Shown here piece after piece: positions 24,085-38,086 of a stretch of 64,000 nucleotides of DNA. The stretch spans positions 1,452,001 to 1,516,000 of the forward strand of contig JAEVLN010000014.1 of NCBI GenBank assembly GCA_018350325.1, written 5' to 3'. The stretch's first letter is position 1; each line of letters opens with the position of its first letter. A model generated the notes under the pieces. It was not told where the DNA came from, searched no databases, and saw only the letters and a list, made by a program, of their open reading frames with translations. Source of the stretch: Globodera rostochiensis (lineage: Eukaryota > Nematoda > Chromadorea > Rhabditida > Heteroderidae). A program made the position numbers and the translations under genes.

Positions 24085-26472
24085 CTAAAGCGGTCGTTGC
24101 GCGATTGTTCTGCTGGTCGCCTTAATCTCCAAAAGGGGAATTGTCACCGTCCGCCCCTTCTGCTGCTGGTGGTGCTCCTCCCCCCGACTTGAGCCCTCCG
24201 TACTGCTCGACGTGCTCTGTTGCTGCCGATGACTTTGCGGGAGTCGTCGCCTGCGGCACTGATTGAATTTGGCCACGCAATTGCGCCTCGGGCGTGGATG
24301 GCACTGCCGGAGGACGCGGGCGACGGTGTCGCGCAAAAGAGTGCGGTAACGACGAGAGATGAGACAGTACAGACAGAAGTTCAGCGAGGCGTTTAGAAAG
24401 ACCAGCTGCTGACTGATGCACGTGAAAAGAACGGCGCCGACGTTGTAGTAGTGGCCGTGCCTAATAAAGCATTTAAAAACCCACAATCTTTGAAATGAGA
24501 CATCGCCCACCATTCGTAAAGGAGGCGGGCCGGCACTTGGGGGCCAATGCAAACAAATAGCAGCAACACAACCGCAAACAGCATCGCATTGGCGTTCAGT
24601 CTTTGCTGCTGCTGTTGTTGGGGTGCCTGGGCATGGCTTCCTTCAAACAGTCCCTGAAAATAATCCGAGACTTTAAGGAAAGGAAAGGTTCGAACTATAA
24701 CAAACATTTGCGACTTCAACGCCGCCCTCGTCCCCTGCAGCGGTTGTCGTTGTGGCGGACATGGCGGTGGAGGAGGAAGAGTCGCGACGAACGATACGAC
24801 GGAGGGTGAAGACGAGTTGAAAGTTGAGGACGGAGAGGAGAAGGATGGGCGCCAAGTTGAACAGCAGCAGGGACAGCCAGTCCATCAGACGATAATAGAC
24901 CTTCAAAGAACGGTAATGCGAGACAAAGCCCAGTCTTGAGCCCCCCCCCCTCCTCCCCGCCTCCAATCCCAGTCTCGAGCCCTATCCCCCAATCCCAGCC
25001 CCGGTCTCCAGCCTCCAATCCCAGTCTCGAGCCCTATCCCCCAATCCCAGCCCCGGTCTCCAGCCTTCAATCCCAGTCTCGAGCCCTATCCCCCAATCCC
25101 AGCCCCGGTCTCCAGCCTTCAATCCCAGTCTTGAGTATCATCCCCTAGTCCTAGCCCCAGTCTCGAGCCCACACCCCGAAATTCTAGCCCCAATCTCGAG
25201 CCTCCAATCCCATTCTCGAGCACGCCCCCAGGCCACACCCTCCCCGCCCCCAATTCCAGTCTCGAGTATCATCCCCTAATCCTAGACCCGGTTCGAGACC
25301 ACAATTCTAGCCCCAATCTCGAGCCTCCAATCCCATTCTCGAGACCCCCCCCCCTTTCCCAAATCAAGCAGCCCTCTCCCCGCCCATCGCATGTCAATGT
25401 TCCGACTGACTTGGAGTGTTTGTGACTGTCGCATGGTCACCACCACCTTTGAGGAGTAATTAGTGCAAACTCTTTGTCGGAAACATTTAATTTAAATACC
25501 GTACCGTGAACGAATGGCCGCTCATTTCCGCCGAGCCCCGCCTCTCCTCACATTCCACCACCGTCCACGCCAGCGGCCAAAAACAGTTGAGGAATTTTAT
25601 ATTTATTTATTTATTTATTATTCATTTACTTGCCATTGCACGCTGCACGCCATTGCCAGTCCCAACGCGCCCCCGACGACGCCCAACGCTTTTCCCCCAC
25701 CGACTAAAATGCGCGCCCGGTGGGCCCAAAGCGGCCGACAAACGCACAAATAACGCTCCACATTGAAAGCCACCACAATTCTGTCGATTTGAGGGAGGGG
25801 AATTATAATGAGAGGAGGAGGGGGGGGGGGGGGGGGGTCTTTCTTCCGTTGGGTGGGATTGATTTGGACGCACAGAATGGAGGCTTTGTAGAAGGTGGAG
25901 GCGAACATCCGGATGACCAGAACGGCACGCGTGTGGGCGGAGATCAAATGGACGGATTGGGGGGAAAGTGTGGGCAAAAGGGAGGTTGGCGTCAGCTCTA
26001 ACACGGCAAACAAAAGGAAAAGGGAGTCGAACAACGCCAGCGAGACCAGCAAATGCCTGGCGGGGAAAGGTCGTCAGGGGGGGGGTCAAAAGAAGTCGAG
26101 AGTCGAGAACGTTATGTTCTGCATCACTCACTGACCACGACGGCATCCGACGAGCCTCCGACGTGGCCAACACCAAAAGGTTGAGTCCGTTGCAAAAGAG
26201 TCCAATGCTGGCGATAATCTGAAGGGGGCGGGAGCACACATTTTATATTCGATTTAATAGAAAAACAGCACCGGAAGGGACACGGAATTGGTCCACCACA
26301 GCACGGAAAGGGCCCCATCCTGAATTGAAAGACGAAAAAGCTGCATGGACCTAACAAAATTATGTACTTCCTGCGGGTCAACATCGTCTTCCTCTTCATT
26401 GGAGCGGATGGCACAAGCCGAGTGCCGATGTTGGACGGAGAGAGGAGCTGATCGATTACTTTCTTCGATCAT
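24085..26472 (-). CDS. Class A GPCR, FMRFamide/neuropeptide-receptor-like
   Basis: Starts at an ATG (26470-26472) with an acidic N-terminus. TM1 is IIASIGLFCNGLNLLVLATS (about 26220). TM2 is RHLLVSLALFDSLFLLFAVLEL (about 26052). TM3 ends NVERYLCVCRPLWAHRAR (about 25750), the E-R-Y form of the DRY motif. TM4 is about 25680. TM5 is YYRLMDWLSLLLFNLAPILLL (about 24900). A third loop with a QQQQQQ run leads to TM6 (NANAMLFAVVLLLFVCIGPQ, about 24590). TM7 is VFLNASLNFCLYCLISRRYR (about 24400), the NPxxY-equivalent. The Arg/Ser-rich tail ends at 24085. The ERYLCVCRPL and NASLNFCLYCL motifs fit the FMRFamide/myosuppressin receptor branch of nematodes. The ligand is not predictable. A large intron between TM4 and TM5 holds a minisatellite. 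Confidence 0.8.
24971..25350. repeat. 52-bp minisatellite in a GPCR intron
   Basis: Near-perfect units begin AGTCTCGAGCCCTATCCCCC at 24971, 25023 and 25075, with a partial at 25127. Beyond that the same words (CCCAATCTCGAGCCTCCAAT and others) continue in diverged order to about 25350. Confidence 0.9.
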
Positions 26473-27832
26473 TGTTGATCAGAAAGGATCAAATTCGCGG
26501 GGGCGGGTGCGTAGTTGCTGTGGAATTGAGGGACGCGAATGAATAAAATAAATGCAGTGCCCCCCGGGCGCAGTGTCTGTCTGTCGCCCATTCTTCCACC
26601 CCCGCCGTTGTCCATCCATTCTTCGTCCAATCTTTGTTTGAACAGTCACCGCCCCCCCCCTCCCCCCCCCCCGCTTTTTTCATTTATTGCGCTTTTGAAG
26701 AATGAATGCATTTTGGTGAGGATGGAAAAGCGATGATGACCATGATCGTGATCGTGTGATGATCGGCCGGTCGGTTTAGCCGAAAATGATGAGCAGTTCT
26801 GGTAGTGAAAAGGATGGAAATGGCGAGGCATTCTTCACCGGCCTTTGAATTGGCCTACAGTTTTATTAAAGTGATTAGATTTGGCAAAAAGCTGAAGAAT
26901 CGATGATTTGGAGGTCGAGTACTCGGGAGTAGGGGGTTGTCCCTTTGCTTTCGACCGAGCAGTTCGGTTCGGTTTCGAATATTTTGTAAACCGGCATCCC
27001 TAAAGGCTTACCCATTAATAGGAAGGAGCCCCTCCCTCTCTCATCATTCAAATTGTTGGACCACCTTTAAGCTCATTCAACCAATTCTTCCTCCTCTCCA
27101 TGCCTTTCCTTTTCCCCTCCCCCCCCCTCACCTTCCCATTCTTCTCCCCCACTATCTTCAACACCCATCCTCCCTCCACCACCATCAATTTTCCTTCGAG
27201 TAGTTCTGCTGCACAAATTCCCCCCCCCCGTCCCCCCCCCCCCCCTCCCCCCGGGCGAGTGAATCGATGCGCTGTTTGTGCGTTGTCGGCGCTGCTGTTC
27301 GATGGGTCTTCGCTGTGCTGTAGTGCTCCTCTCGCATTATTATCTCGTCCGCCCGTCTCCGCTGTGCTGTGCCTGGGTGCTCTTCTGACTCTGCTCCGTC
27401 CGTCCGTCCATCAAATGGTTGGGTTCGGGGGGGGGGGGGGCTGAGCTCGTCAGGCTCGCCTCTCTCCCCTCGGGGGAGAGGGAGTCAGTGTCTCTTCTGT
27501 CCCCCCCCCCCACCAAATTGCTCGCTCGAGTAGTCTCAAAACAGAGAAAGAAAGAATGAATCGAAATGCTTTTGTTCAAAAGTTTTTTTTTCATTTCCCC
27601 ATTCGCTTTATAAAAGCTGTCCCACCCAAAATTCTTTCGATCGGTGATCAAAAAATGACAATTCCCATGCATTCGTCCAAAAGTTAATTCGTTTGATCAT
27701 TTGAAAGTTTGCGAAACTCCATCAGTATAATTCTTTGTTGTTTTTTTTGGGACTCACAAATCAGATTCTTATAGAAGCAAAAATCTTTAATCGTTGATCA
27801 ATTTTTCAAACATTCTGAATTAATTAATATAA
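26473..27832. other. Intergenic, C/G-run rich
   Basis: 1.36 kb with C runs at about 26652, 27220 and 27500 and a G run at about 27427. There are pyrimidine-rich stretches at 27070-27250. No supported gene; it should contain the promoters of the GPCR (minus) and the BED gene (plus). Confidence 0.5.
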
Positions 27833-30637
27833 ATGGCTCCAAAAACCAAATTCCAATTTAAAGTTTATAAAACTTTGCCTTCTAGTAGCCCAATTTTTGA
27901 CTTTGAAATGTACGGACGGCGAAATAATTATTTTGTCCAACAAAATGCATTGCCCATGGAAGGGAATGCCAGCTGCAGTCGGAATGGCGCCGGAGGGCGA
28001 GGAGAGCATCGCGTCATTCGGTCGGAAGTATGGAGCCGGTTCCGATTGGAAGGGCTTAACGCAATTTGTTTGGTGTGCAATGAGAAGCTGAAGGTGGGCC
28101 CAACGAGACAAACGTAAGTCTCGACGATCCACCCACCCAATGCATTCAAAGCAATTACAAAATTGCCAAGGTCGAGTCTGTGGCGGCACCTGAAGCGACA
28201 CACCCGGACGCCACCGCCAAATCAGCACATCCCCTCGGGCTATCAACAGGCTGCCAACCAACAGAATCGGCTGTACGTTCAGCAACCGCAACTGCGCAGG
28301 AACAATTTTGCATTGAATGGCGATGGCATTCAACAGCAGCAAAATGCACCCCTTTCGCATGCCTCCAGGGGGCTCACTTTGCACCGCTTCCGCCTACACC
28401 AGCAGCAGGGCCATCGAACAACGCCTACGACATTCCTTTACAACAATTTCCAATCGCATCAGAACCAGAACTATCGGCACTTGCTGCCCTCTTCATCGAC
28501 ATCATTCAACCATTCGGAAGCATCTCCGCCATGCGCTTCCGTTCAAGTCCCGTTCACGCAGCCGCCGTTGGTGACTGTGGATTGTAAGCCGGTGGAAAAT
28601 CGGGAGTTGGATCAGCTGTTGGGCATCCGTCGGGAGGAGGAGGAGGAGGAGGAGGACGCAACAGGGGTGGAGGAACAGGAGTTCGGCACGTTCAACGACA
28701 GGGGTGAGGAGGGCGAGGAGGGCACCAACGGAATGATTGAGGAAGAGGAGGAGGAGGAAGAAGAAGAAGAGATGGGACGAGAGTGGGAGTTGGCACGCAC
28801 ACTGACTGACTTCATTCTGGTGAGTGAAGTTCCCACCTAACCCAGGGAAAAGCCAAGAACCTTCCCAGGAAAATGCGTTGCCCTTCCACCGGCTTCTCGT
28901 CCTGTCGCCCACCTTCGCTTCCCTTCTCCGTCTCGGCCAATCGGTGCCCAAAGTTAACGCCTTACCACTCACTTTTATACCCCCGGAATTCCTTCAGTCT
29001 TTGCCTTCGCCGGCATTTCTTCTCCAAAGAATGCTGCCCAAATTATTCGCCGACACTTTGGAGGAACGCAAATTGCTCTTCAACAACGACTTTTTTGTGC
29101 TGGTGCTGAACAAAACTATGCTGGACAGCTCCGAACAAACGGCGCTTCTTAGGTTCTGCTGCTCTTTCGGCCTCATTTTGTCCATTCATTTCCATCTCCC
29201 CCCAATTCCTTTGTCAGTGTGACGGCCCAAAAGTTGTCCGACTGCTTCGCCCTCTGCGCACGGCCCCTGGGCCAATTCGCCTGCGATTCGACCTCTTCCG
29301 GAATGTCGGATGCCCTCAGGCATTGTTTTGAGGAAGAGCCTGTCCAACTTCGCCTGTGGCAAATTTCCGCTATTGTCCACGACGACGGCGCCGATTCTGA
29401 AGAGCTTTGTCGCCAATTGGATGTTCCGGGAATCCCTTCCATTCATTCCCTTCTCCGCCGCATTTACGCTGAATTGGATAGCTTGAACTTCCCGCCGGAG
29501 TGTGTGCGACGTATGAAAGAACGTTTTGAGGAAGCCGTTGGCGAAGTGAGGAGACCGTCTCGTTGGCATCAATTCCCTGCCCCCCCCCTCCAACAGATTT
29601 TGCATGGAAACTCTTTGAATCCGTTGACCGATGCCTTCTCCGTGTTCGTCCCTCCATTGGTCGACCGTATTAATCGCTTCTTTCGGGAGCAGCAAAATGC
29701 GGCGGACGCTGTTCAAGAAGAGCCCGGGGAAAACGAAGAGAAAAAGTGTGAAAGTGGCCCCGTTTCGATTCATCGTCTCGAGCAACGGTTGCTGACCAAG
29801 TTTCAGGTAAAGTGCACACTTTCAATTTTTCTATAATTATTTTCAGTTGCTGTGGGCGTTCCAACGGCACAAATTGGTGGACTCGGAAGCGGCACGAATG
29901 GCACTTTTTCTGAATCCGAGCAATTTGTGTGGGGCGAAGGGAGCGGACGACGGGGAAGAGGCGTTTTTTGGAGAGTCCAGATGGCACGAAACGGCTGAGA
30001 GAGTGAGGGAACAGATCAGTCAAGCGTGCGAAGAGGGCACAGAGAATGTTGAGGACGCGGAGGGCGACGAGGCGAAGATGACAATGTTGAGAGAAGACAT
30101 ACAGGTGGTCACCAGCAATGGCATAAACATCGACTTTATGTCGACTAAGCCTCCCCCCCTCCTCCTCCGCCATCATTGACCGTTGCTTTTCAGTCCGAAG
30201 TGTCCAATTACATGAAGACTGCCCGCCTCGAGTTGGGCCACTCAACCGGCAGCAACTCGGGCCCAACTCCGTCGTCATCGTCTTCGGCACCTCCGCCGTC
30301 CCCCTCACATTTCGGCTCTTTGACCGAGTTGCTCTTTTGGTGGCGCATCAACGCCGAGCGTTTCCCGCGACTTGTACAGCTCGCCCGTCAATTTTGCGCA
30401 GTCCCAATGAGCAACGACGAACAGTGGAAGAAAATGTCAGACGGCGATATGAACGCCGACGGCCAGACGACCAAAAGATACGCGACGGAATTGATGGCCA
30501 AAAACGGGGACGTGGCACGGCTGGAAGGCGGACGAGCGGAGCGACTGGCGCTGCTCACACAGCTAATGACGGTGAGGATGGCCGTCAGGGAGAGGACGGC
30601 ACACGCCGATGCCATTGGAGAGGATACCAACGAATAA
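27833..30637 (+). CDS. BED zinc-finger and hATC-like protein (hAT transposase-derived, ZBED-like)
   Basis: Six exons, all joined in frame: 27833 to about 28112, 28172-28818, 28871-29151, 29218-29805, 29847-30103 and 30194-30637. The N-terminus holds a BED finger (SEVWSRFRLEGLN, CLVCNEKL, then SLWRHLKRH; C2H2 ligands, split by the first intron). A Gln/Asn/Pro-rich linker and an almost pure Glu stretch follow (about 28730-28775). The middle part has the helical shape of a hAT transposase core, but I see no clear catalytic triad. Near the end LTELLFWWRINAERFPRLVQLARQF is the hAT C-terminal dimerisation motif. The usual Ser-Glu-Arg-x-Phe-Ser that follows is missing and replaced by a unique charged tail. 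There are no terminal inverted repeats, and the introns are intact. This fits a domesticated host DNA-binding regulator rather than an active transposon. Confidence 0.8.
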
Positions 30638-30969
30638 AAAGCGAAGCAAAGGAAAAAACGAATGTACTGCCTGGACATCATCAATTACCATTTTTGTGTT
30701 CAATTATTACTATTAAACCAACGAATGGTGTCAATAGAAATATTATGTTAATTCGTGCGCATGTGCCAACATTTTTAAAAATAAAAGTTTATTTCTCATC
30801 CGGAGTTGAGTTTACGTAGCATTTTTGAATCACCCCTAGCTTAAAAAATGAGTTCAAGCGTTTAAGATCAACGGTGATGAAGTCAAATAAGAAAAGGTGA
30901 GATTCCTGAAGATATTTGAGAGAATTTCAACAACAAAAAGAACAAATAAATCCAGAAAACATGCATCTT

Positions 30970-32783
<1,814 letters not shown>

Positions 32784-33934
32784 TTTCAATCAGTAAAGTT
32801 AAAGTTAGATGCTTGAAAACAATGGCTCGTACTTTTTATTAGAAGAAACTCTTAAGCGAGGATCAAATCTTCATAGGACTTTAAGGTAATTCGAAATGGT
32901 TGGTGTGGAAAGTTATGATGTTTCAACTCAGCCCAAATTACAAAACTAAGTAACATTTAATCAACTTTTTTCAATCTCCACATAGGAAAATTGGAGAAAT
33001 GTTGTTCGGATTTTTGGCGGGAAAAAGAGATTTGAAAATAAGGAGTTCATCGTAAAAAAGGATCAAATGTCAAGCAAATGATAGATCGCCAAATTTTTAA
33101 ATATTTCCACGTTATTTTGAATTCTGATTAATTTCTAACAAAAATTTTTTCGGTTACGCCTATCGCCCCCCCCTCGCCTAAAATTTTTTTTGCAAAAAAC
33201 GCCGATAGTGCGCAGTTAAAGCATAAATTTGACCACAATAGAATTGGTGAAAATTTACGCCCTAAAGATCAACTTTTCTGGCGACACCCTCTTGTCCTCT
33301 TACTTAATACCGTGCCCAGTGTTTTCGACAGTGGTTGGTTTCGACAGTGAGTGATTTCGACAGTGAATTCCAAATAAATGTTTTGAACTTGTTAGACATT
33401 TCGAATTTTCAACTTCTAAATACTTTTTAGACCTGTACCTTATCCGTTTTGCTAAAAAAAATGCAGTTTTAGGCTTGCCTCGAAAATTACAGACTTTTTG
33501 AATTGTTCGAATTTTTTACTTTTTCAGGTATTTTACATCAGTAAGTGGGTCGAAATGCGCTAAAAATAAGGATTTTAAACTTTTTAGAATTTACAGAATT
33601 TTTGACAGTGGCACTGTCGAAATCCACTGTCGAAATCACTTACTGTCGAAAACACATAGCGCCATTAATACAGACTGGATTTTTAGGAACTAAAAACAAA
33701 ATATTTTCCACATGTTTTGAAATGACTAAAAACGCAAAAACGGTGAAAAGGGATTTATTTATTCTCAAAAAGTCCGAAATAGGGATGAGACTAAAAATTC
33801 GCTCTAATCAAATTTTTTCGAAATGAAGCCCCCACAATTGGTTGAAAGTGTGTTTGCTATGTTTAATTTAATTATCTTATTTATTTTTTGTCAGGAATCT
33901 ACATAAATCGATTACTGTCTTCGATTGTTGCACT
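32784..33934. other. Intergenic, divergent promoters with repeats
   Basis: 1.15 kb between beta-tubulin (minus) and ATP synthase delta (plus). Besides the MITE at 33304-33670, the stretch at about 33140-33200 (ACGCCTATCG, then CCCTCGCCTAAAA) repeats wording found inside the hAT-like MITE at 39.2-39.8 kb and is probably a decayed relative. Confidence 0.6.
33310..33664. mobile_element. MITE with TTTCGACAGTG subrepeat ends
   Basis: The left end carries three copies of TTTCGACAGTG (about 33322-33366). The right end carries at least three inverted copies (about 33611-33653). The pair is bounded by a direct TTAATA (33304-33309 and 33665-33670), a likely target duplication. Outermost bases match only in part. 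No coding potential. Confidence 0.7.
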
Positions 33935-34819
33935 ATGCTTTCGCGAGTTTCATTGCCGCTATTAGGTAAAGCTATTGAACGTTCATTGTGCAGGCGCACT
34001 TTCGCTGAGATGGCTGCTCAGCCAAATACATCGCCTCCTTCGTCAACGGAGTTGAAGTTTACATTCGCTTCTCCTATAAAGGTGGCCACTTTTGCTATGC
34101 AAGAAATTGAACCATTTAAATATTCAGGCAATTTATGCAAATGCAATGGTGAAACAGGTTGACGTACCCGGCATGTCCTGCAGTATGGGGATTTTGCCCA
34201 TTCATGTGCCGACGCTTGCAGTTTTGAAGCCTGGAATTGTCAAAGTTTATGAGCTTGATGGTGCATATTTCACATTTATCTTATACCAATTTTTCTTTTC
34301 TTTTAGGGAATGTTTCAAAATTTTTTGTCTCATCTGGGACACTGTCGATGAACATTGACGGATCCTGCCAAGTACTCGCAGAGGAGCTTTGCAGCGTTGC
34401 TGATCTCGACGAACAGGTTTAAAAATAAGAGGGACTGGTACTGAAATTTCATTTTTTCGAGGCTGGAATCTTGGTCCCTGTTTTCTCAAAACTTCTTCAC
34501 AATTCCCTAGTATGTCCCGTTTTCTATAAAACTTCCTTTTTGTCCATTAATCCCGGTTTTTGTGGACGGGACTTTTTTGGCCCTGTTCCAGTTTTGGCGA
34601 AAAGTCCCGGTCTACTCCAGACTGATAATTTATAGGGTTAGCGCTAGTCATAAATTTCGAACACTGATTTGATTTAAAATTTAGGCTATTAAAACGTTGA
34701 TGGACAACAGCCAGAAGACGGCTACCGATCTTGGTTCTAACGATGTTGAGAAGGCCGAGGCGGGCATTTCCATTGATGTGGCCGAAGCCGCTCTCAGAGC
34801 TATCGCCGAAAATAAATGA
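33935..34819 (+). CDS. ATP5F1D: ATP synthase subunit delta, mitochondrial
   Basis: Four exons: 33935-34080, about 34129-34260, about 34308-34419 and about 34685-34819. The N-terminus (MLSRVSLPLLGKAIERSLCRRTF) is a mitochondrial targeting peptide. The mature part has the epsilon/delta fold: ELKFTFASPIK, KQVDVPGMSCSMGILPIHVPT, LKPGIVKVYE, SKFFVSSGTLSMNIDGSCQVL, then the C-terminal helical pair ending DVAEAALRAIAENK. The protein, about 173 residues, sits in the central rotor stalk of F1. Stop TGA 34817-34819. The third intron holds a degenerate repeat (34424-34625). D2HGDH follows on the same strand after 333 bp. Confidence 0.93.
34424..34625. repeat. Degenerate GGGAC-rich repeat in intron
   Basis: Sequence full of GGGACTGGTACTG, GTCCCGTTTT and CCCGGTTTTTG words. 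It resembles, in reverse orientation, the MITE at 42156-42350. No clean ends. Confidence 0.4.
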
Positions 34820-35152
34820 ACATTGTTGGGAAATGAAAATTAGATGACTTTGTTTATTCATTCGTATTAGCTTTTATAAAATTACAAACAAATTTGGTCT
34901 TTTACAACCTTTGAGGTCTATTGGTCTGTGTTATTGAGTTTTTTATTAAATCGATTTGTTGGGGTTCAGACAAGTCGACAGTGGGAAATGTTTTCCAACT
35001 ATTATTTAAATTCTAATGCATTAAAAAGTCAGGTTTTTTAATATATAAGATGACTTTTAATTTGATGGAAATTCAAATATAGCTGGGGGCATTTTCCCAC
35101 TGGCGGTTTGTCTTCTGCCGAGTTGTACCCGCGCCGATTTATTTTGAGGCTT

Positions 35153-37836
35153 ATGCCAATATTAAATTGTGCTGTTTTGGCGAGTCGTTGCAGAGAATTT
35201 GGTCGTACAATCAATGCGGGGTTTTCTGTTGCATTTTCAACGGCTATTGAAAAAAGGAAAGAATTTGCCGAATTGACTGATGACGATTTGCGATTCTTTC
35301 GTGGGGTGGTCGGCGTGGGAAGTGTTAAAACCGACGAGCTTGACGAGTGAGTGGCTGTTCTGTTGTGTTATAAGGAAATGGCGTGCTCATTTTGTTCAGA
35401 TACAACATGGACTTCATGTCTTGGTACAAAGGTGTGTGATAAAAATGTTAAATTTGCCGGAGAGAATTTTTTGTTCGGGGCACTCGCGATGTGTACTTCT
35501 TCCACAATCGGCCGATCAGGTTTCCGCGGTTCTGAAACATTGTTACCATCGACGATTAGCGGTGGTACCGCAAGCGGGAAATACTGGACTTGTTGGAGGA
35601 TCAGTGCCGGTAATTTTTAAGTGCTGACCAAAGAAAGTTTCTCCGCCCGTTCAGGTCCATGACGAGATTGTTCTTTCAATTAAAAAAATTACCAGCACAT
35701 TTTTATTTGACGATAATTCTGGTATATTTTTTTTTGGATTTACGGAAAAACCGGTAAACGTTATACATATAAAAAATCAAATTAAATTTAATGGTGAATT
35801 AAGTAAAAGAGGGTTGTTTGTGCGCCGTTTTTTAGTTACTAATGGTTATTTATTTTTAGGTGTTTTGGATTGTGATGCCGGTTTTATACTCGGTTTTTTT
35901 CCTCTAATTTGTTTCATTCAGGTCAAACGTCCTTTTAGAGGATGCCGATGTTCGTCTTGCCAAGGATGGATTCATGGTACCGATAGATTTGGGCGCCAAA
36001 GGCTCCTGTCTAATTGGCGGTATAACCGCCACCAATGCTGGCGGAATTCGGCTGATTCGCTACGGTTCAATGCATTCGCATGTTTTGGGGATGGAAGTGG
36101 TCGGTTTCTTTTTTTATGCCATTTTTAGGACATTTTATGGAGGGAGGGAGGGGCGGTACACTACGATTCAAAACCATTTTCATCATAAACTTGTCTGTCC
36201 AACTTCTCAATCATATGCCAAATTCGCCCACCTGCTTACAATTAGTCTGTTATTTGTGGACTGCTGTCCTCTAAAATGTTAAACTCTAAACCGGGGGCAA
36301 TACAGTCTCCATTATGGTAAAACAAATAATCGCTTCTTAAGGTGATTCCGGACAAACATGGAACAGTGTTGAAGTTGGGCTCGAATTTACGTAAAGATAA
36401 CACCGATCTGCATTTGCATAAACTGTTTGTTGGGTCGGAGGTCAGTCGTAAAAAGAGTTTACCTTAGTAGAACCTGTACTTAGGGCCAATTGAGATTTCG
36501 ATCGAGTTTATTTTGTTATGTGACTCCCAAAAGTGAATTATTAAATAATGTGGAATTGTGAGGCTGTTACCCCATTAATGAAGTTATCGAATGCAAAAGA
36601 TCTAATCCGCTCCAATTCTTTTAGGGTCAACTTGGTGTCATCACGCGAATTCAAATGCAAACGGTGCCAAAGCCCAATTCTGTTCAGTCAGCTTTTCTTG
36701 GTTGTTGCTAAACTTATCGCGACCACTTATTGTAATTTGTCGCTTCAAGGTGTTCATTCCTTCAAGCAATGTTTGGCTATTCTTCGGACGGCAAAACAAA
36801 TGCTCAATGAGATTCTATCAAGTTTTGAATTCATTGATGGTGAAACAATGCAAATGGTGGAGCAAAATGCGGGACTTCGTGGCCCATTGTCAGTAAACTC
36901 CGTCTTTCCATTTTATTTGCTCATTGAAACTTCTGGTGAGTAGAACAGAAACTTAAACGAAACATTTAAAATCCATAAAAAAAACATTTGATGAAATAGA
37001 CGGACGACCCGACCGATTTGCCTTTTTACACTCGCCAAACCATTTAAGGTACAGAATCGGTTCACGATTTGGCCAAGATGGATCAATTTCTCGATAAATG
37101 CATTGATAATGAATTGGCGGCTGATGGAGTGTTGGCTAAAAATGTGTCTGAAGCGGAACACTTATGGAAAATTCGAGAAAATTGTTCTTTGGGACTTCGC
37201 CAAGACGGCTACGTGTTCAAACACGACCTTTCTTTACCGTTAGAACATTTTTATGAGCTGACAGAACAAATCCGGGAGAGACTTTGCGGGACAAACGCCC
37301 GACGTGTTTGCACATTTGGCCATTTAGGTAATTCAGGGGGCTGAGATTTTATTGAAATGTCAGAAAAGGTGACGGAAACGCACATCTCAATGTCACCACG
37401 CCAAAATTCGACGAGGGCGTCTACCAACGGTGCGTCTTAAAAATACAAAAATAAACGGGCACTCCCACAATGAATGTTCGGCACGAGACAGGGAATGGGA
37501 CTTTAGTAATGCCTATGATGGTTGAAGAAACGAAAGTCTTGCGAATTACATTTTGAGAAATTTATTTCTTCCGAAACTGTCCGTTGCCGAATGTCGAATT
37601 GCCGAAAGAGCCGCCGTTGAAACCTAATGACCCTACGAATATTTAGGCTTTACCCCTTCATCTACGAGTGGGTCGTGTCCAAAGGGGGCAGTATTTCGGC
37701 CGAACATGGCATTGGCCGTCTGAAGCGTGAATACCACCATAAGCTTCTCGATCCTCAACGGAGAATGTTCAGCTCCAACATTAAACGACTGTTCGACCCA
37801 CGGATGATATTGTCTCCATACAAAATGATTGATTAG
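35153..37836 (+). CDS. D2HGDH: D-2-hydroxyglutarate dehydrogenase, mitochondrial
   Basis: FAD enzyme that oxidises D-2-hydroxyglutarate to 2-oxoglutarate and passes electrons to ETF. It starts at ATG 35153 with a likely targeting peptide. Domains in order: [28 protein letters not shown] (about 35400); and the FAD-binding PCMH part ([29 protein letters not shown] near 35567). Next are [17 protein letters not shown] with [15 protein letters not shown] near 36000 and [18 protein letters not shown] near 36400. The cap domain (SAFLG, then FEFIDGETM, near 36800) is followed by the FAD-oxidase C domain: [15 protein letters not shown] (metal/substrate His), and [13 protein letters not shown] (near 37700). 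Stop TAG 37834-37836. Several introns are short; the donor after YQR is GTGCGT. Motifs are intact, so the enzyme should be active. Confidence 0.92.
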
Positions 37837-38086
37837 GTGTCACTCAACGCGATTCATTATTTTGCTTAGCTCTTGCCCCTTGTTTTTTACACATTATAGA
37901 TTTCAGTCTCCACTAACACATATCTGGAATTTATTGCCACCATACATATCATTCATTCGAACATCAAATTGTAGAACGTGAAAGAATAAAAGTCCCCGTG
38001 ATTCTTTTGAGCGTGCAAAGTAATAAATAAGTGAGATTTTAAGTAATCGTAGGATAAGGCGCGCCTTTTTTTGTCTCCAGAACAAT

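Noticed and set aside
25622..26239. 205-residue minus-strand frame
   Set aside because: It overlaps GPCR exons in another frame and lacks any membrane-protein pattern.
28612..28836. Poly-Ser minus-strand frame
   Set aside because: Complement of the poly-Glu stretch of the BED gene.
29186..29785. 199-residue minus-strand frame
   Set aside because: Antisense to the BED/hATC gene exons, which have domain support.
30388..30684. Hydrophobic minus-strand frame resembling a signal peptide
   Set aside because: Antisense of the last BED/hATC exon; no continuation.
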